DNA of 64,000 nt. Source: Rhodospirillales bacterium. Its GTDB lineage: Bacteria; Pseudomonadota; Alphaproteobacteria; Reyranellales; Reyranellaceae. A program made the translations under genes and the position numbers. Of the stretch, positions 63,992-64,000 are shown piece by piece; the first letter of the stretch is position 1; each line of letters begins with the position of its first letter. The stretch covers positions 1 to 64,000 of the forward strand of contig JACPOB010000107.1 of NCBI GenBank assembly GCA_016185145.1. Reading direction: 5' to 3'. The notes beneath the pieces were generated by a model, which saw only the letters and a list, made by a program, of their open reading frames with translations, did not search any database and had not been told where the DNA came from.

Positions 63992-64000
63992 ATGGCTGCG
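63992..64000 (+). CDS. Start of an unidentified gene cut by the right edge
   Basis: ATGGCTGCG at 63992-64000 is preceded by GAAGGGAG (63977-63984), a good ribosome site at seven bases from the ATG. Only three codons (M-A-A) are visible, so no function can be given. Confidence 0.4.

Overview
The window is high-GC DNA with short intergenic gaps, many overlapping start/stop junctions and frequent GTG starts. Gene content (pyruvate phosphate dikinase directly after glyQS, a fused CysN/CysC, GcvA-like LysR regulators, many dipeptide-type ABC transporters, TauD/TfdA dioxygenases) and abundant palindromic intergenic repeats point to an alphaproteobacterium, perhaps a Reyranella or Bradyrhizobium-like soil/water organism. 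The genus is a guess. I recognise about 60 protein genes and one tRNA (Pro, CGG). I see no rRNA, CRISPR array, phage or transposase gene.

Layout. 1-6931: a TauD/TfdA dioxygenase cut by the left edge with a short LysR regulator, divergent from two tandem ATC-hydrolase-like genes; then a GNAT gene and a four-gene oxidoreductase run (TauD/TfdA, Fe-alcohol dehydrogenase, SDR, HCCA isomerase/DsbA-like). 7123-8210: TSUP permease and a small exported protein. 8573-14162: a complete dipeptide-type ABC transporter operon. 14441-19625: lipoprotein, tRNA-Pro, aspartate-dehydrogenase-like gene, SoxR with a VOC-family target gene, Spy/CpxP-like protein, GlpD and small membrane proteins. 19752-26732: the packed operon glyQ-glyS-ppdK-meaB-HIT. 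26950-31136: LysR, then an unusual module of a membrane-anchored nucleotidyltransferase with two sister GNAT acyltransferases. 31221-40270: a second peptide ABC operon led by gamma-glutamyltransferase and DUF1028, with a YgfZ-like gene upstream. 40322-44137: a membrane patatin-like protein and an orphan dCache-HAMP protein. 44142-47881: cysD-cysNC behind a sulfotransferase gene broken by an in-frame TAG. 48111-50486: AcuI-type reductase and an omega-transaminase. 50655-55831: cardiolipin synthase, EEP phosphatase/nuclease, Kef-type antiporter, DenD-like dehydrogenase. 56045-59667: a methyltransferase and two tandem paralogous polytopic membrane proteins of unknown function. 59826-63780: acyl-CoA carboxylase beta subunit, a thioredoxin-like protein, and 5-oxoprolinase subunits PxpC and PxpB.

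Three families of palindromic intergenic elements run through the window: family A with GGACCGCG arms, family B with a CCTCACCCTGAGGAG...CTCGAAGGGTGGG core, and family C with CCTCCCC/GGGGAGG hairpins. In families B and C the hairpin stems change on both sides while pairing is kept. Family A elements sit between the binding-protein gene and the first permease gene in both ABC operons, where they could stabilise the binding-protein mRNA.

Gamma-glutamyltransferase, a peptide importer and 5-oxoprolinase subunits in one window fit uptake and turnover of gamma-glutamyl peptides or glutathione, though this link is inferred. The best candidates for undescribed biology are the nucleotidyltransferase/double-GNAT module (28158-30659), the paired membrane proteins (56961-59667) and the covarying composite repeats.
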